Origin: Verrucomicrobiota bacterium
GTDB taxonomy: Bacteria > Verrucomicrobiota > Verrucomicrobiia > Opitutales > Opitutaceae
Length of the DNA stretch: 6,410 nt
Direction: 5' to 3'
NCBI GenBank assembly: GCA_030832235.1
Contig: JAURJO010000333.1
Coordinates: 1-6,410 of the forward strand
The position numbers and the translations under genes are program-made. This document shows, piece after piece, positions 4,831 to 6,410 of the stretch. The first letter of the stretch is position 1. Every line of letters begins with the position of its first letter. Under the pieces are notes generated by a model. It saw only the letters and a list, made by a program, of their open reading frames with translations. It did no database searches and was not told where the DNA came from.

Positions 4831-6410
4831 ATGAAGCGCGCTTTGATCGTTCTCACGCTGGTGGCGCTCGTGGCGCTGCCGTTCGCCCTGCGGCCCAAGG
4901 CCGACGCCGCACGCCGCACGGACGACACCGTCGTGGTCATCACGCCCCACAACGAGGCGATCCGTCATGAGTACGCGCTCGGCTTCGCCGAATGGTACCA
5001 ACGCCGCACGGGGCGTACCGTTTCGATCGACTGGCGGATTGTCGGGGGAACGAGCGAGATCGCGCGTTTTCTCGAAGGTGAATTTTCGGCCGCCTTCGAA
5101 TTGCAGTGGGTGAAGCGCCTGGGTCGGACCTGGAGTGCCGAGGTGGCTTCGGGGTTTCAAAACGGACGCCTGAAAGCCGACGCGCCGTCGGCGGCTCGCG
5201 ACGCCCGCGCCGCGTTCCTGGCCTCGGAGGTCGGCTGCGGCATCGACGTCTTCTTCGGCGGCGGCACGTACGATTTCGAGCGCGCCGCGCAGGCAGGCTG
5301 GCTGGTTGAGGCCGGGCTGAAGCGCGCGCGTCCCGAATGGTTCACGACTTCGGTGATTCCGGAGAGCTATGCGGGCGAAACGTATCGCGACGCCGGCGGC
5401 CGCTGGGTGGGGGCTGTGCTGAGTTCCTACGGGATCATCTTCAATCGCGATTCGTTGCGCCGCCTCGGTGTCGCGCGCGAACCCTCGCAATGGTCGGACC
5501 TCGCCGATCCGCGACTGCTCGGTGAGGTGGCGCTCGCGGATCCCACCAAGAGCGGTTCCGTGGCCAAGGCGTTCGAGAACATCATCCAGCAACAGATGCA
5601 GCTGCGACTGGAGGCGCTCATTCGTTCCGCTCCCGCGGAGGCTCCCGCCGCGCTTGAGCAGCGTGCGGTGCGCGAGGGCTGGTTGGCCGGCATGCAGTTG
5701 CTCCAGCGGATCGGCGCCAATTCCCGCTATTTCACGGATTCCTCCCAAAAGCCGCCGATCGACGTGGCGTCGGGCAACTGCGCGGCGGGACTGTGCATCG
5801 ACTTTTACGGCCGCCAGCAACAGGAGGCGGTACGCCGCCGCGATCGCACCGAACGCGTCGGCTATGTTTCCCCGGCGGGCGGTTCCGTCGCCTCGGTGGA
5901 TCCGATCGCGCTCCTGCGTGGAGCGCGCAACCGCGCCGCCGCGGAGGCGTTTCTCGAGTACGTGCTTTCACCTGAAGGGCAGTTGCTCTGGAACCTGCGC
6001 CCGGGCACGTCCGGCGGCCCGCAGCGCTACGCGCTGCGCCGCCTGCCGGTGCGGCGCGATTTCTACCGCGATGAGGCGCTGCGCCCCCTGCGTTCCGATC
6101 CGGATGACGCGCCGTACGATCAGGCGACTCCGCTGGTTTACCGTCAGGAATGGACCGGGCGCATCTTCCGCGAGATGGCGCTGATCATCCGCGTGATGTG
6201 CCAGGACACCCACGTCGAGCTTCGCCGCGCGTGGCGTGCCGTGCAGGAGGCGCCCGCGCCGCGCCGGGAGGCGGCGCTGGCGGTGCTGCAGGATGTCTCC
6301 CGCGTGGCCTACGACCGCGTCCTGACCGACGTGCGCCCGCGCCTCGCGGCCCGCAACAAGGTCGAGGAAGTGCGCCTGGCGGCGGAGCTGGCGGCCTTCT
6401 TCCGGGCCAA
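4831..6410 (+). CDS. Extracellular solute-binding protein of an ABC importer, FbpA/COG1840-like, enlarged (3' end outside window)
   Basis: The frame is open from ATG 4831 to the window edge, giving 526 residues and no stop. Residues 1-26 form a Sec signal peptide: KR, then a hydrophobic core (about 4-20), then a likely cleavage after ADA (24-26). There is no lipobox cysteine, so a soluble periplasmic protein is expected. The mature part begins VVVITPHNEAIRHEYALGFAEWY (from 34), and GIDVFFGGGTYDFERAAQAGWL (137-158), WVGAVLSSYGIIFNRDSL (192-209), ADPTKSGSVAKAFENI (236-251), DVASGNCAAGLCIDFYGR (311-328) and FLEYVLSPEGQLLW (374-387) are characteristic of Fe3+/phosphonate-type binding proteins. 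Relative to the usual 330-350 residues it carries an insertion at about 85-133 and a helical, Arg/Ala/Glu-rich C-terminal region from about 412 onward. Four cysteines (C136, C317, C322, C457) could form disulfides. It follows the ATPase by 24 nt without a clear Shine-Dalgarno sequence. A permease gene should follow. The ligand is unknown. Confidence 0.88.
   Translation, partial: MKRALIVLTLVALVALPFALRPKADAARRTDDTVVVITPHNEAIRHEYALGFAEWYQRRTGRTVSIDWRIVGGTSEIARFLEGEFSAAFELQWVKRLGRTWSAEVASGFQNGRLKADAPSAARDARAAFLASEVGCGIDVFFGGGTYDFERAAQAGWLVEAGLKRARPEWFTTSVIPESYAGETYRDAGGRWVGAVLSSYGIIFNRDSLRRLGVAREPSQWSDLADPRLLGEVALADPTKSGSVAKAFENIIQQQMQLRLEALIRSAPAEAPAALEQRAVREGWLAGMQLLQRIGANSRYFTDSSQKPPIDVASGNCAAGLCIDFYGRQQQEAVRRRDRTERVGYVSPAGGSVASVDPIALLRGARNRAAAEAFLEYVLSPEGQLLWNLRPGTSGGPQRYALRRLPVRRDFYRDEALRPLRSDPDDAPYDQATPLVYRQEWTGRIFREMALIIRVMCQDTHVELRRAWRAVQEAPAPRREAALAVLQDVSRVAYDRVLTDVRPRLAARNKVEEVRLAAELAAFFRA

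Noticed and set aside
4669..5820. 383-codon open frame on the minus strand under the ATPase end and the binding-protein gene
   Set aside because: It is opposite a clear plus-strand coding frame with signal peptide and family motifs, its composition is Arg/Gly/Pro-rich, and it shows no domain.
5468..6184. 238-codon plus-strand open frame within the binding-protein gene
   Set aside because: It is out of frame with the binding protein, extremely Arg/Ser/Pro-rich, and has no motif. The frame starting at 4831 explains the region.

Overview
This 6.4 kb stretch is GC-rich and densely coded. Seven of its eight genes are on the plus strand. It carries no rRNA, tRNA, CRISPR array, insertion sequence or phage gene. 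The short omega subunit, the pairing of a Gfo/Idh/MocA oxidoreductase with an MFS transporter, the GC content and the scarcity of clear Shine-Dalgarno sequences together suggest a free-living Gram-negative heterotroph. My best guess is the Verrucomicrobiota, Opitutaceae-like. This is pattern recognition and has not been tested with a database.

Region by region: (1) 1-1882 is the end of a catabolic operon. It holds the C-terminal half of a Gfo/Idh/MocA-type NAD(P)-dependent oxidoreductase, joined by an ATGA overlap to a 12-helix MFS symporter, with a run of ten G just before the junction. (2) 2009-3246 is an information-processing block: rpoZ (RNA polymerase omega), a strong intrinsic terminator, smpB (tmRNA partner in ribosome rescue) and trmL (tRNA wobble-base 2'-O-methyltransferase). 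(3) 3227-3643, on the minus strand, is apaG. It converges on trmL, and the two coding ends overlap by 20 bp. (4) 3736 to the window end is the start of an ABC importer operon of the Fe(III)/polyamine/phosphonate type. The ATPase comes first, followed by an unusually long exported substrate-binding protein that is cut by the window edge. A permease gene is expected just downstream. apaG and the ABC operon diverge from a 92-bp gap that contains a 7-bp inverted repeat.

How the genes work together: the oxidoreductase and MFS protein probably import and oxidise a sugar, polyol or sugar acid. rpoZ, smpB and trmL serve transcription and translation quality. The ABC pair forms a periplasmic binding-protein-dependent uptake system whose substrate cannot be read from the sequence. 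I see no clearly new biological system. The most notable points are the G10 tract, where a one-base gain would fuse the oxidoreductase to the transporter, and the enlarged substrate-binding protein with an internal insertion and a long helical tail.
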